A DNA stretch of 64,000 bases, from assembly GCA_023953905.1 (NCBI GenBank), contig JAMLJA010000001.1, positions 62,001 through 126,000 of the forward strand. Direction: 5' to 3'. The DNA is from Rhizobiaceae bacterium. GTDB taxonomy: Bacteria > Pseudomonadota > Alphaproteobacteria > Rhizobiales > Rhizobiaceae. Numbering within the stretch: position 1 is the stretch's first letter; the number at the start of each line of letters is the position of its first letter. Positions 18,355 through 27,054 of this stretch are shown here, piece after piece. The notes beneath the pieces were generated by a model. The model had not been told where the DNA came from. It was given only the letters and a program-made list of their open reading frames with translations, and ran no database searches. The translations under genes and the position numbers were made by a program.

Positions 18355-19383
18355 ATGCGCGCACTGCAACTCGTTGAAGACCGCCGCCTCGAAACGGTGG
18401 ATCTACCCGCCCCGCCCGCCCCGTCGCAGGGCGAGGTCACCGTGGCGATCAAGGTCGTCGCTCTCAACCACATCGACGTTTGGGGCTGGCGCGGCATGGC
18501 CTTCGCCAAGCGCAAGATGCCGCTGGTCATTGGCGCCGAAGCTTCGGCTGTGATCGAAACGGTAGGTCCCGGCGTGTCCGGGCTTCTGCCGGGACAGCTC
18601 GTTTCCATTTTTGGCGCGCGCACTTGTGGCCTGTGCAAGGCTTGCCGCGAGAAACACGACAACCTTTGCGAAAATGTCAGCGGGGTGCACGGCTTCCATC
18701 TCGACGGATTTGCGCAGGAGAAGATGAACCTGCCCGCACGGCTCCTCGTGCCAGCACCTCCCGGTGTTACGGATGTCGGCGCAGCCGTCGCGCCCATCAC
18801 GTTCGGAACCGTCGAGCACATGCTGTTCGACAACGCAAAGCTTCAGCCGGGCGAGACGATTCTCATTCACGCTGGTGGTTCCGGCATCGGCAGCGCCGCG
18901 ATCCAGCTCGCGCGGCGCATGGGCTGCACCGTGATCACCACCGTGGGCTCGAACGACAAGATCGAGAAGGCTGTGGCGCTCGGTGCGCACCATGTCATCA
19001 ATTATCGCGATGACCGCTTCGAAGGGGTAGTCCGCAAGCTGACCAAGAAGAAGGGTGTGGACGTCGTCTTCGAACATGTCGGCGCGGATACATGGGCAGG
19101 CTCGATGCTGTGCCTGAAGCGTGGCGGACGCCTCGTCACCTGCGGTTCCACGTCGGGCGTTTCGACCTCCATGAACCTCATGCAGCTGTTCCAGCAGCAG
19201 CTGAAGATTTTCGGCTCTTTCGGATGCCGCATGGAGAACATGGCCGATGCCATGCAGAAGATGGCGGCGGGGATCGTCGCGCCAGTCGTCGACACCGAGG
19301 TCGATTTCGACGGCATCGGTGCTGCACTGGCACGCATGGAAACCCGCGACGTCTTCGGCAAGATCCTCCTGCGGGTCAGCTGA
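18355..19383 (+). CDS. fabXL5: zinc-type alcohol dehydrogenase/quinone-oxidoreductase-like protein of the lipid A cluster
   Basis: A 342-residue medium-chain dehydrogenase starting MRALQLVEDRRLE. A structural-zinc lobe CGLCKACREKHDNLC is at about residues 92-106 and the Rossmann motif HAGGSGIGSAAIQLA follows near 170. It occupies the position of the oxidoreductase between fabF1XL and lpxXL in rhizobial clusters, where it is proposed to do a reductive step in making the very-long-chain hydroxy acid; the exact step is not established. A GGGAG lies 5 nt before the ATG. Confidence 0.85.
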   Translation: MRALQLVEDRRLETVDLPAPPAPSQGEVTVAIKVVALNHIDVWGWRGMAFAKRKMPLVIGAEASAVIETVGPGVSGLLPGQLVSIFGARTCGLCKACREKHDNLCENVSGVHGFHLDGFAQEKMNLPARLLVPAPPGVTDVGAAVAPITFGTVEHMLFDNAKLQPGETILIHAGGSGIGSAAIQLARRMGCTVITTVGSNDKIEKAVALGAHHVINYRDDRFEGVVRKLTKKKGVDVVFEHVGADTWAGSMLCLKRGGRLVTCGSTSGVSTSMNLMQLFQQQLKIFGSFGCRMENMADAMQKMAAGIVAPVVDTEVDFDGIGAALARMETRDVFGKILLRVS

Positions 19384-19397
19384 GGGTTCAGCCAACC

Positions 19398-20333
19398 ATG
19401 CGCCCGCTGCTGTTTCGCTTGATGAACTGGCTGAAGATTGCGAACTATTGGGTTATCGCCCAGTTCGCGATCGGGTTTCTCAGCCTGATGAAGCTGGTGC
19501 CGCCTGATCGGGCGCTGAATTTTGCCGACCGCTTCGGTCGCATGGTCGGACCAAAGGTCGGTCGCCATCGTGTCGCGGTGGACAATCTACGCAAGGCGTT
19601 TCCGGAGAAGCCGGAATCCGAAATTCAGCAGATCGCCTCCGACATGTGGGCGAACATGACCCGGCTGGCCGTAGAGTACATTTTTCTCGACACGCTTTTC
19701 GACTTTGATCCCGACGCAAAGGAGCCTGGCCGCGTCGAGGTGGTCGGTGTGGAGCGTTTTCGGGAGATGGCGGCGGATAAGAAGCCCCGCATCACGCTGA
19801 CCGGACATGTGGGGAATTTCGAGATGCTGGCGATAGCCGGTACGGTTTACGGCCTGGATGCCTCCTTCATGTTCCGTCCGCCGAACAATCCGTTTCTCGC
19901 CCGCTACATCATGAAGGCGCGCAGCAGCGGCATCGGCAATCTGCTTGCATCCCGTCGCGGCGTCGCCTTCACGCTTGCCCGAATTCTCGAAGGCAACGGC
20001 ACCATCGGCGTGCTGGTGGATCAGAAATTCCAGCGCGGCATTCGCACCACATTCTTTGGACGTGAATGCGAAACCTCGCCCCTCGTCCCGAAGCTCGCAC
20101 GACAATACGATTGCGAGGTCTATCCGGCGCGGTGCATTCGGTTGCCGAACAATCGCTTCCGTCTCGAACTCGAGCCAAAGCTGGATTTGCCGCGAACTGA
20201 TGGCGGCGAGATCGATGCCAAGGCGACAGCGCAGTTGCTCAACGACATCGTAGAGCGCTGGGTGCGGGAATATCCCGGACAGTGGATGTGGTTCCACAAA
20301 CGCTGGGCGATCACGTCTCCGCGGCAGCGCTAG
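19398..20333 (+). CDS. lpxXL: lipid A very-long-chain acyltransferase LpxXL
   Basis: Membrane-associated acyltransferase of the LpxL/HtrB family that moves the very-long-chain acid from AcpXL to lipid A. The 311-residue protein begins MRPLLFRLMNWLK with a hydrophobic N-terminal helix. The catalytic Hx4E dyad appears as HVGNFEM (about residue 139), followed by FRPPNNPFL and a GVLVDQKFQRG block. The frame extends upstream into adh, but the ATG at 19398, 14 nt after the adh stop, fits the family start. It is the last gene of the cluster and overlaps the soeC-like gene end by 4 nt. Confidence 0.92.
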   Translation: MRPLLFRLMNWLKIANYWVIAQFAIGFLSLMKLVPPDRALNFADRFGRMVGPKVGRHRVAVDNLRKAFPEKPESEIQQIASDMWANMTRLAVEYIFLDTLFDFDPDAKEPGRVEVVGVERFREMAADKKPRITLTGHVGNFEMLAIAGTVYGLDASFMFRPPNNPFLARYIMKARSSGIGNLLASRRGVAFTLARILEGNGTIGVLVDQKFQRGIRTTFFGRECETSPLVPKLARQYDCEVYPARCIRLPNNRFRLELEPKLDLPRTDGGEIDAKATAQLLNDIVERWVREYPGQWMWFHKRWAITSPRQR

Positions 20334-21256
20334 CCGCCATAGTAATTCATCACCGCGTGCCTCGCCTCGGCGAAGAAGAGCCAACGTTCCACGAAAACGC
20401 CGGCAGCAAAGCAAAGCGCTGCAAATGCGGCTGCGAGGGACGATCCCAGCCCTGCCTCAGGCACCACGAGAAGCATCAGTGCAAGAATGATTGCAGGCAC
20501 CGCCGCTCCGAATATGAGTGCAATTCGGCGGAGCTTGTCAGCGTGCTTGCGAGCGATCTGGTAACCCATCTCGCGGGTCAGATAGTTTTCATTGACGTGC
20601 GGTCGCTCAAACAGGCTGACCTTGCCGATATATCCCAAGCCAGTCGCGCTTTCCGGTGAAGATGTCGGGACCAGAAGCCTCAGCCGCTTCCACCATGAAA
20701 GTTTCACGGTCCAGGCGGCGATTAGCGCAACAGCTGCCAGAAGCCCAGGAATTCGTGCGTCACCGCCTCCGGCATGGGCAAACAGAGTGGCAAGCATGGC
20801 GCCGCCTGAAACCGCAAACAGCAGAAAGACGGCTGGGGTCAGGCGCGTGTGCCACGCATCGACCGAGCGCAGCGAGGCATAGATCATGGCTGTGCAATAG
20901 ACGGTGCCAGCAGACAACAGCGCACCAAGCAAGCCGGGTACCGGATGATAGTCGTCCCACACCCAGCATGCCAACGCCGACCACACCAGTGGCACGAATG
21001 CGAATACCGCCAGAACCCCTTCGCGGGACAACCAGCTCGAACGCCACTGTGACAGGGCGCGCCAGGCGCGCTGGGGATTGCCGAGGTGCAGTGTCGAGGA
21101 AATCAGACCCCCAGAAATCAGCGCAAGTGCTGTCAAATGCGCGACCTTGGTGGCGCTCGCCGCCGGATCGAGCACGCCCAGTCCGAGCATGAATGCCAGC
21201 CCGTATCCGAGACCTGACAGGGTAGAAAAGACGATAATGGAGAGAGCGGGATGCAT
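20330..21256 (-). CDS. soeC: DmsC/SoeC-type membrane anchor subunit
   Basis: A 308-residue DmsC-family integral membrane protein with about eight transmembrane helices, starting MHPALSIIVFSTLSGLGYG, which should anchor the AB subunits and exchange electrons with quinone. The SSTLHLGNPQRAWRAL segment after the second helix and the NYLTREMGYQIARKHA loop are typical. It follows the iron-sulphur subunit by 17 nt in the order A-B-C. The DmsC type, combined with a cytoplasmic A subunit, is the architecture of the sulphite dehydrogenase SoeABC. Confidence 0.8.
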   Translation of the reverse strand: MHPALSIIVFSTLSGLGYGLAFMLGLGVLDPAASATKVAHLTALALISGGLISSTLHLGNPQRAWRALSQWRSSWLSREGVLAVFAFVPLVWSALACWVWDDYHPVPGLLGALLSAGTVYCTAMIYASLRSVDAWHTRLTPAVFLLFAVSGGAMLATLFAHAGGGDARIPGLLAAVALIAAWTVKLSWWKRLRLLVPTSSPESATGLGYIGKVSLFERPHVNENYLTREMGYQIARKHADKLRRIALIFGAAVPAIILALMLLVVPEAGLGSSLAAAFAALCFAAGVFVERWLFFAEARHAVMNYYGG

Positions 21257-21273
21257 TCACGCGGCCTTGTCTG

Positions 21274-22035
21274 TCACATCCGCTCCAGCACGCCGTCGAG
21301 CCACGCGAAGAAACCGCTTGCCCCGCCCGCATCCCGCGTCGTTGCAGGCGCACACTCGGCCAGTGGCTGACGCGGTCTTGGCGGCAGATACTTGTTCACG
21401 GGACGCGTCGCCTGCTCAGGCATGAGATCCATGCCGCCGCGCTCCGCAACCATGATCGAAACGTCAGAAGCGGAGTCGGCCAGATCCCCGAAGTGTCGTG
21501 CATTGGACGGGCAGGTTCGCACACATGACGGCACCCGGTCGACCTCCTCGAGCGTTTCGTTATAGATCCGGTCGACGCAAAGCGTGCACTTCTTCATGAC
21601 GCCCGCTGCAACATCCATTTCCCGCGCGCCGTAGGGGCACGCCCACGCGCACAAGCCGCACCCAATGCACTTGTCCTCTTCCACCAGCACGATGCCATCG
21701 GCGGAACGCTTGTAGGAGGCGCCGGTCGGGCAGACCGTGACACAGGGCGCATCTTCGCAATGCAGGCAAGATTTCGGGAAATGCACGATGCGCGCATCAC
21801 CCGCCTCCCCCACCAATTTGCCACCTTCCGGGATCACCTCGAAACTGTGGATGCGGTTGAGGAAGGTTCCTGAAACATCGGGCCCGTAAGGGTCCTGATC
21901 GGACAGCGAATTGCCATATCCGCCAGTGTTCCACTCCTTGCAGGAGATCACACAGGCGTGGCACCCCACGCACACGTCGAGATCGATGACCAGGCCGAGT
22001 TTCTTCGGCGTCGGCAGCGTCGGAAGACTGGTCAA
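21274..22035 (-). CDS. soeB: four-cluster [4Fe-4S] electron-transfer subunit (DmsB/SoeB type)
   Basis: Ferredoxin-like subunit carrying electrons between the molybdenum subunit and the membrane anchor. Four Cys groups are visible: CVGCHACVISC, CLHCEDAPCVTVCP, CIGCGLCAWACP and CTLC...CVRTCP. I chose the TTG at 22035, which overlaps the preceding TGA (TTGA) and has AGGAG 8 nt upstream; GTG 22044 and ATG 22080 are in-frame alternatives. The protein has 253 residues and no signal peptide. Confidence 0.85.
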   Translation of the reverse strand: MTSLPTLPTPKKLGLVIDLDVCVGCHACVISCKEWNTGGYGNSLSDQDPYGPDVSGTFLNRIHSFEVIPEGGKLVGEAGDARIVHFPKSCLHCEDAPCVTVCPTGASYKRSADGIVLVEEDKCIGCGLCAWACPYGAREMDVAAGVMKKCTLCVDRIYNETLEEVDRVPSCVRTCPSNARHFGDLADSASDVSIMVAERGGMDLMPEQATRPVNKYLPPRPRQPLAECAPATTRDAGGASGFFAWLDGVLERM

Positions 22036-24881
22036 ATCGTCCACTCCTGCCCATAGCGGAGCTGATCGGGTCGATCGCATGCTGGTTTTGGTTCGCTCAA
22101 CCTGCCCAGTTGCGGCTGGCTGATATCGGGCCCGTCCGCCTTTTCGATGCGCACGCGCAGATCGTACCACGCAGCCTGTCCGGTGATCGGATCGGAATTC
22201 GACCAGCGCATTCCGTCTCCTTTCGGCGGCAGAAGCTCCTTGATCAGATGGTTGAGCAGAAAGCCCTTCTGAGCTTCGGGCGCCCGCCCATCGAGCGCCC
22301 ATGCCCCCTCGCGCTTGCCGATGGCGTTCCATGTCCACATCGTCCGCCCGTTGGCAGCCTCAGTGCGCGCGATCTCGACCTTTATGCGCCCATGATGTGA
22401 TGAGACCCATGCCCAGTCGCCCGTCTTCAAACCCTCAGCGTCGCATATCGCGGCGGGTACGTAGAGCACGTTGCTGGTATGGATCTGGCGCAGCCACGCG
22501 TTCATCGAGCCCCAGGAGTGATACATGGCTGCCGGTCGCTGGGTGATCGCGTGATATGGGAACTCGGTGCGCGACACGATTGCTTCTTCGAACGGACGAT
22601 ACCAGTCCGGCAGAGGTGAAAAGGTATCGAGAATACGCTTCCTGTGGGTTTCAGGCGCGAGCGGTTCGCGCACGCCTTCTGCCGACAGCCGGAATTTCTG
22701 CAGTGCTTCCTGATAGAGCTGGAACGTGACCGGCTTGGGTTCGTCGAAAAAGCCCATGCGCACGGCGAATTCCTGATACGCCTTGTTGGCGTGCTTGAAG
22801 AACTGCGCCTCCATCGGGATATGTGTCGAAAAGTACGAACCATTCTCGATGTAGCGCTTCAGTTGCTCGGGATTTGCAGCTCCACGCCCCGCTCGTTCGC
22901 CGTTCGACCCGCGAAAGCCGGCAAGTGGCCCGATGCCAGGCCGGCGCTCATGGCTGACGATATAATCCGCATAGTCCCGGTAGATCGGATTGCCGCGACT
23001 GTCGGCGAAGCCGGGCAGTCGCAGGCGCGCGCCAAGGTCGAGCAGGACTGTTTGAAAGCCACGGACATCGCGATCCGGCTCCACCACCGGCCAGCGTATG
23101 GCATCCTGGACGGCATCGGGCTCTGAAATAGGCCGGTCCAACAGCGAAATGCAGTCGTAGCGCTCCAGATAGGTCGTGTCAGGCAGGACGAGATCGGCAT
23201 ACGCGACCATCTCGGACGCATAGGCGTCGGAATAGATGATCTTCGGGATGCGATACTCACCGGTCGCGGGATCGCGATCCTCCAGCATCTGGATTGTAAC
23301 CGCCGTATTCATCGACGAGTTCCAGGCCATGTTTGCCATATAGAGGAACATCACATCGACCGGATATGGATCGCCCGCATGCGCGTTCGCGATCACCATA
23401 TGCATGGCGCCATGCACTGAAAACGGAGCGTCCCACGAAAACGCCTTGTCGATGCGGCTCGGGTTGCCTGCTGCATCGATCAACATGTCTTCAGGACCGC
23501 GCGGAAACCCTAGATGGGGTCCAGAAAGCGGCTTGTTGGAACCGAAATGCTCTGCACGGCCATGTGGCGTCGGATGGGCTTCAACCGGCTTCGGATAGGG
23601 CGGCTCATAGCGAAAGCCGCCGGGGCAATCGACTGCGCCGATCAGGACCTGCAGCAAATGCAGCGCGCGCGCGGTCTGGAATCCGTTGGAATGCGCCGAA
23701 ATTCCACGCATGGCGTGAAACGAGACCGGACGCCCGACAAACGAAGCATGGCGCTGCCCATTCATGTCGGTCCAAGGCTGGTCGATCGCGATCGCCTCGT
23801 CGAAAGCGACACGGCCGATTTCGGTCGCCAGCCCCCTGATTGTCTCGGCCGAAACACCTGTCTCCTCAGCGACAGCCTCGGGCGCGTAGCTTTGGTCGAG
23901 GTATTTCTCGGCCAGCAACTGAAACGAGGGTACGACGAAGCGTCCATCGTCGAGCCTGTAGCGCCCATGAAGCGCTGCCTGCGCACCCCGCGTACCATGC
24001 GGGACCGTCCGCTCCGTCACAGCCTCGAACACCAGCGGGAGGCCGTCCTTGTCGCGAGCGAACAGACCGTGATCCGAAGTGCCGGGCGCATCGATGACGA
24101 GCCAGGCAGCATTCGAGTAGCGCCTGATATAATCGACATCGATGCGGCGGGCCTTGAGCAGTTCATGGACCAGGGCGAGAATGAGCAGCCCGTCGGTGCC
24201 CGGCCTGATGCCGATCCAGTTGTCAGCTACCGCCGAATATCCTGTCCTGACGGGATTGACCGAGACGAAGCGCGCGCCACGCTTCTTGATCCGAGATATT
24301 CCCATCTTGATCGGATTGGAATCATGATCCTCGGCGACGCCGAAAAGCACGAACAGCTTCGTTCTTTCCCAGTCGGGCGCGCCGAACTCCCAGAAAGAAC
24401 CGCCGATCGTCATGATGCCTGCCGCAGCCATGTTGACCGAACAGAAGCCGCCATGCGCGGCGTAGTTCGGGGTGCCAAACTGCTGCGCCCAGAAACCTGT
24501 CAGCGATTGGGACTGATCTCGTCCCGTGAAGAAAGCGAGCTTCTTCGGATCCGACTGACGAACACCGGAGAGCCATTCAGTCGCCGTTTCCAGGGCCTCG
24601 TCCCAGGAGATCTCAACGAATTGCCCGGAACCACGTGGCCCCACGCGCTTCAGCGGCGCACGGAGCCGGGCCGGCGCATAATGCTGCACGATCCCCGCCG
24701 ATCCCTTGGCGCACAGCACACCCTTGTTCACGGGATGATCGCGATTTCCTTCGATGTATCGGATCTTGCCGTCTTTGATGTGCACGTCGATGCCGCATCG
24801 GCAGGCGCACATATAGCAAGTCGTCTTGCGCACCTCATCCCCGACGGGCTGCGATAGGGAAAGAGACGGCTCGGATTGCAT
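22032..24881 (-). CDS. soeA: molybdopterin oxidoreductase, probable sulphite dehydrogenase SoeA
   Basis: A 949-residue DMSO-reductase-family enzyme. The N-terminal [4Fe-4S] ligands are C22, C25, C29 and C57 (CYMCACRCG), and C147 in HGGFCSVNM is a candidate Mo ligand. There is no Tat signal before the Cys motif, so it should stay in the cytoplasm. With a four-cluster B subunit and a DmsC-type C subunit this matches SoeABC, which oxidises sulphite on the cytoplasmic side in purple sulphur bacteria and taurine-using roseobacters. Polysulphide or thiosulphate activity is an alternative; no taurine or sulphonate gene is adjacent, so the substrate is inferred. Confidence 0.7.
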   Translation of the reverse strand: MQSEPSLSLSQPVGDEVRKTTCYMCACRCGIDVHIKDGKIRYIEGNRDHPVNKGVLCAKGSAGIVQHYAPARLRAPLKRVGPRGSGQFVEISWDEALETATEWLSGVRQSDPKKLAFFTGRDQSQSLTGFWAQQFGTPNYAAHGGFCSVNMAAAGIMTIGGSFWEFGAPDWERTKLFVLFGVAEDHDSNPIKMGISRIKKRGARFVSVNPVRTGYSAVADNWIGIRPGTDGLLILALVHELLKARRIDVDYIRRYSNAAWLVIDAPGTSDHGLFARDKDGLPLVFEAVTERTVPHGTRGAQAALHGRYRLDDGRFVVPSFQLLAEKYLDQSYAPEAVAEETGVSAETIRGLATEIGRVAFDEAIAIDQPWTDMNGQRHASFVGRPVSFHAMRGISAHSNGFQTARALHLLQVLIGAVDCPGGFRYEPPYPKPVEAHPTPHGRAEHFGSNKPLSGPHLGFPRGPEDMLIDAAGNPSRIDKAFSWDAPFSVHGAMHMVIANAHAGDPYPVDVMFLYMANMAWNSSMNTAVTIQMLEDRDPATGEYRIPKIIYSDAYASEMVAYADLVLPDTTYLERYDCISLLDRPISEPDAVQDAIRWPVVEPDRDVRGFQTVLLDLGARLRLPGFADSRGNPIYRDYADYIVSHERRPGIGPLAGFRGSNGERAGRGAANPEQLKRYIENGSYFSTHIPMEAQFFKHANKAYQEFAVRMGFFDEPKPVTFQLYQEALQKFRLSAEGVREPLAPETHRKRILDTFSPLPDWYRPFEEAIVSRTEFPYHAITQRPAAMYHSWGSMNAWLRQIHTSNVLYVPAAICDAEGLKTGDWAWVSSHHGRIKVEIARTEAANGRTMWTWNAIGKREGAWALDGRAPEAQKGFLLNHLIKELLPPKGDGMRWSNSDPITGQAAWYDLRVRIEKADGPDISQPQLGRLSEPKPACDRPDQLRYGQEWTI

Positions 24882-25014
24882 CCTGGCAAAATACTCCTTG
24901 CCCCGAGAATCCTATCGGGAGCTTTCGGGAAAGGAAATGCCTAGAATCACTACTTCACGACGAAATTCTTGCTCGCGCGAGCGCCATTGAGAAAATGGCG
25001 CTCGCTTGACAGCG

Positions 25015-25446
25015 TCAGTTGGTGACGACGATACGCGTGTTGCCCGGGCCCATTTCACGCACGAGAGTGTAGAATTTCTGCGCATTTGGCGTCGCGAGGC
25101 GTACACAGCCATGAGAGGCTGGACGTCCGAGATGGCGCACCGCATTGGTGCCATGGATCGCGTAGCCGCCATGATAAAACACTGAGTACGGCATCGGCGC
25201 GTTGTCGTATTTGCGCGAGCGCCACATCTTGTGCATGCGTGTCGGACGCCACGTGCCGCGCGGAGTAACGTATCCATTGCGTGCCGTGGAAACCTTCCAC
25301 CGGTAGATGACGCGTCCATGCTTTTCGACTGTCATCGTCTGTGCGCCAACATCCACGCGTGCCACTAGGCCAGCCGCCGAAGCGAAGCCAGACATGCCCA
25401 AAAGCATGGCAGCAAATGCAATTGCCGTAAGAATAGATTTCTTCAT
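25015..25446 (-). CDS. periplasmic L,D-transpeptidase (YkuD domain)
   Basis: Makes 3-3 peptidoglycan crosslinks or attaches proteins to peptidoglycan. The small 143-residue form starts MKKSILTAIAFAAMLL; the signal peptide ends near residue 24 (FASA-AG). The YkuD motif is complete: HGT with H98, then SHGCVRL with nucleophile C114. There is no additional LysM or binding domain. It is a single gene, with about 210 bp of upstream sequence shared with the divergent M20 peptidase gene. Confidence 0.92.
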   Translation of the reverse strand: MKKSILTAIAFAAMLLGMSGFASAAGLVARVDVGAQTMTVEKHGRVIYRWKVSTARNGYVTPRGTWRPTRMHKMWRSRKYDNAPMPYSVFYHGGYAIHGTNAVRHLGRPASHGCVRLATPNAQKFYTLVREMGPGNTRIVVTN

Positions 25447-25657
25447 GCCACAACCCCAATTGTTCAGAACGCCCCGCCTCCGTATTCTTATTGTGTCGGT
25501 GGCAGGTCTGTGACGTTACCCAATGTCAGTAACGATTTCCCGAATCGTCACGCTTAATTTCGATCAATTTTGACAACTGTTGCATCACGAGCACGTGTTT
25601 TGGTCCAGAGCGCGCTTCCCGCTTGCCAAAATCGTTGCGGAGCGTTCCAATCAAGGC

Positions 25658-26935
25658 ATGCGCGATAAAATTCTCAAATCGGTTGAATCACTCGAACAGA
25701 GCCTCATAGACCTCACTTCCGATCTCATTCGTTTCCCGACGATCAACCCGCCCGGCGAAGCCTATACGCCATGCGCCGAGTTCATTGGGGAACGGCTGCG
25801 AAAGCGCGGTTTCTCCGTCGAATTCGCTCGCGGTGAAGGCACGCCAGGCGATACTGACCGGTATCCCCGCACCAATGTCGTCGCGCGAATCGAGGGCAAT
25901 CGTCCCGGTGCCTGCGTGCATTTCAACTCCCATATCGACGTCGTCGAAGCCGGAGAGGGCTGGACGCTGGATCCTTTCGCCGGGATCGTGAAGGATGGTC
26001 GCGTCTATGGGCGAGGAGCCTGCGACATGAAGGGCGGACTTGCCGCTTCCATCATCGCGGTCGAGGCGTATCTGGAAGCCTGCCCCGACTTTCCCGGCGC
26101 CATTGAGATTTCCGGCACCGTCGACGAAGAATCCGGGGGGTTCGGGGGTGTCGCCTATCTCGCGAGCAAAGGCTATTTCTCCAAGCCGCGCGTCGATCAC
26201 GTCATCATCCCCGAACCGCTGAACAAGGACCGAATCTGCCTCGGTCACAGGGGCGTTTGGTGGGCAGAGATCGAGACCAAGGGTGAAATCGCGCACGGCT
26301 CCATGCCGTTTCTAGGTGACTGCGCGGTTCGGCATATGGGCACGGTGCTCGAAGCTTTCGAGCGCGACCTGTTCCCGGCCCTGGATCGCAAGCAGACGAC
26401 AATGCCCGTCGTGCCTGAGGGCGCCCGGCGATCGACGCTGAACCTGAACTCCATCCATGGCGGGCAGACAGATGATTTTCGGCCCGGACTGCCCTCGCCC
26501 AACGTGCCGGACTGGTGCCGTCTCACCATAGACCGCCGTTTTCTGCTCGAGGAGAAGATCGAGGATGTGAAGGGAGAGGTCGTCGAGATTCTCGATCGGC
26601 TGAAGCGGGAGCGCTCAAAGTTCGACTATGAGATTCGCGATGTGATGGAGGTGCGTCCGACGATGACAGAGCGCGACGCGCCCGTCGTGACCGCGGTCGC
26701 CGAAGGCATTCGCGCCATTTTCGATCGCGAGCCAGACTATGTGATTTCGCCGGGCACCTATGACCAGAAGCATGTCGCGCGCATCGGCCACCTGTTTGAT
26801 TGCATTGCCTATGGTCCGGGAATTCTGGATCTCGCCCATCGTCCCGACGAGTGGGTTGGCATCCAGGACATGATTCAATCGGCTCAGGTGATGGCGATCG
26901 GGCTTGATCTGCTCCTCCACGGCACGGCAAGATAA
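25658..26935 (+). CDS. M20-family metallopeptidase (ArgE/DapE/acetylornithine deacetylase type)
   Basis: A dinuclear-zinc amidohydrolase of 425 residues from the ATG at 25658 (an earlier in-frame start at 25580 is less likely). Metal and catalytic residues are visible in HFNSHIDVVEAGEGW (His, Asp), YGRGACDMKGGLAAS (bridging Asp), GTVDEESGG (catalytic Glu pair) and the C-terminal FDCIAYGPG. It cuts an N-acyl or peptide bond in a small substrate. It directly precedes a dipeptide-type ABC operon in the same direction (119 bp gap), so the importer's substrate may be what it hydrolyses; that link is inference. Confidence 0.85.
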   Translation: MRDKILKSVESLEQSLIDLTSDLIRFPTINPPGEAYTPCAEFIGERLRKRGFSVEFARGEGTPGDTDRYPRTNVVARIEGNRPGACVHFNSHIDVVEAGEGWTLDPFAGIVKDGRVYGRGACDMKGGLAASIIAVEAYLEACPDFPGAIEISGTVDEESGGFGGVAYLASKGYFSKPRVDHVIIPEPLNKDRICLGHRGVWWAEIETKGEIAHGSMPFLGDCAVRHMGTVLEAFERDLFPALDRKQTTMPVVPEGARRSTLNLNSIHGGQTDDFRPGLPSPNVPDWCRLTIDRRFLLEEKIEDVKGEVVEILDRLKRERSKFDYEIRDVMEVRPTMTERDAPVVTAVAEGIRAIFDREPDYVISPGTYDQKHVARIGHLFDCIAYGPGILDLAHRPDEWVGIQDMIQSAQVMAIGLDLLLHGTAR

Positions 26936-27054
26936 CGGTGCGGCTCACGAGAAGAGCAAGACATTCCTGAATTGTTTTCCGCAGCGCAACAAACATGATT
27001 TACTCGCGTGCGGTTTCGCGCTTTGATCCGCGCGAATTTTGTGGGGAGATTGTA

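Noticed and set aside
18403..19395. 330-residue minus-strand frame antisense to the dehydrogenase gene
   Set aside because: The plus-strand protein has Zn ligands and a Rossmann motif; the antisense frame has none and no ribosome site.
23514..24857. 447-residue plus-strand frame antisense to soeA
   Set aside because: A long frame in high-GC DNA opposite a clear 949-residue molybdoenzyme; it has no recognisable fold and is rich in Arg, His and Asp, typical of shadow frames.
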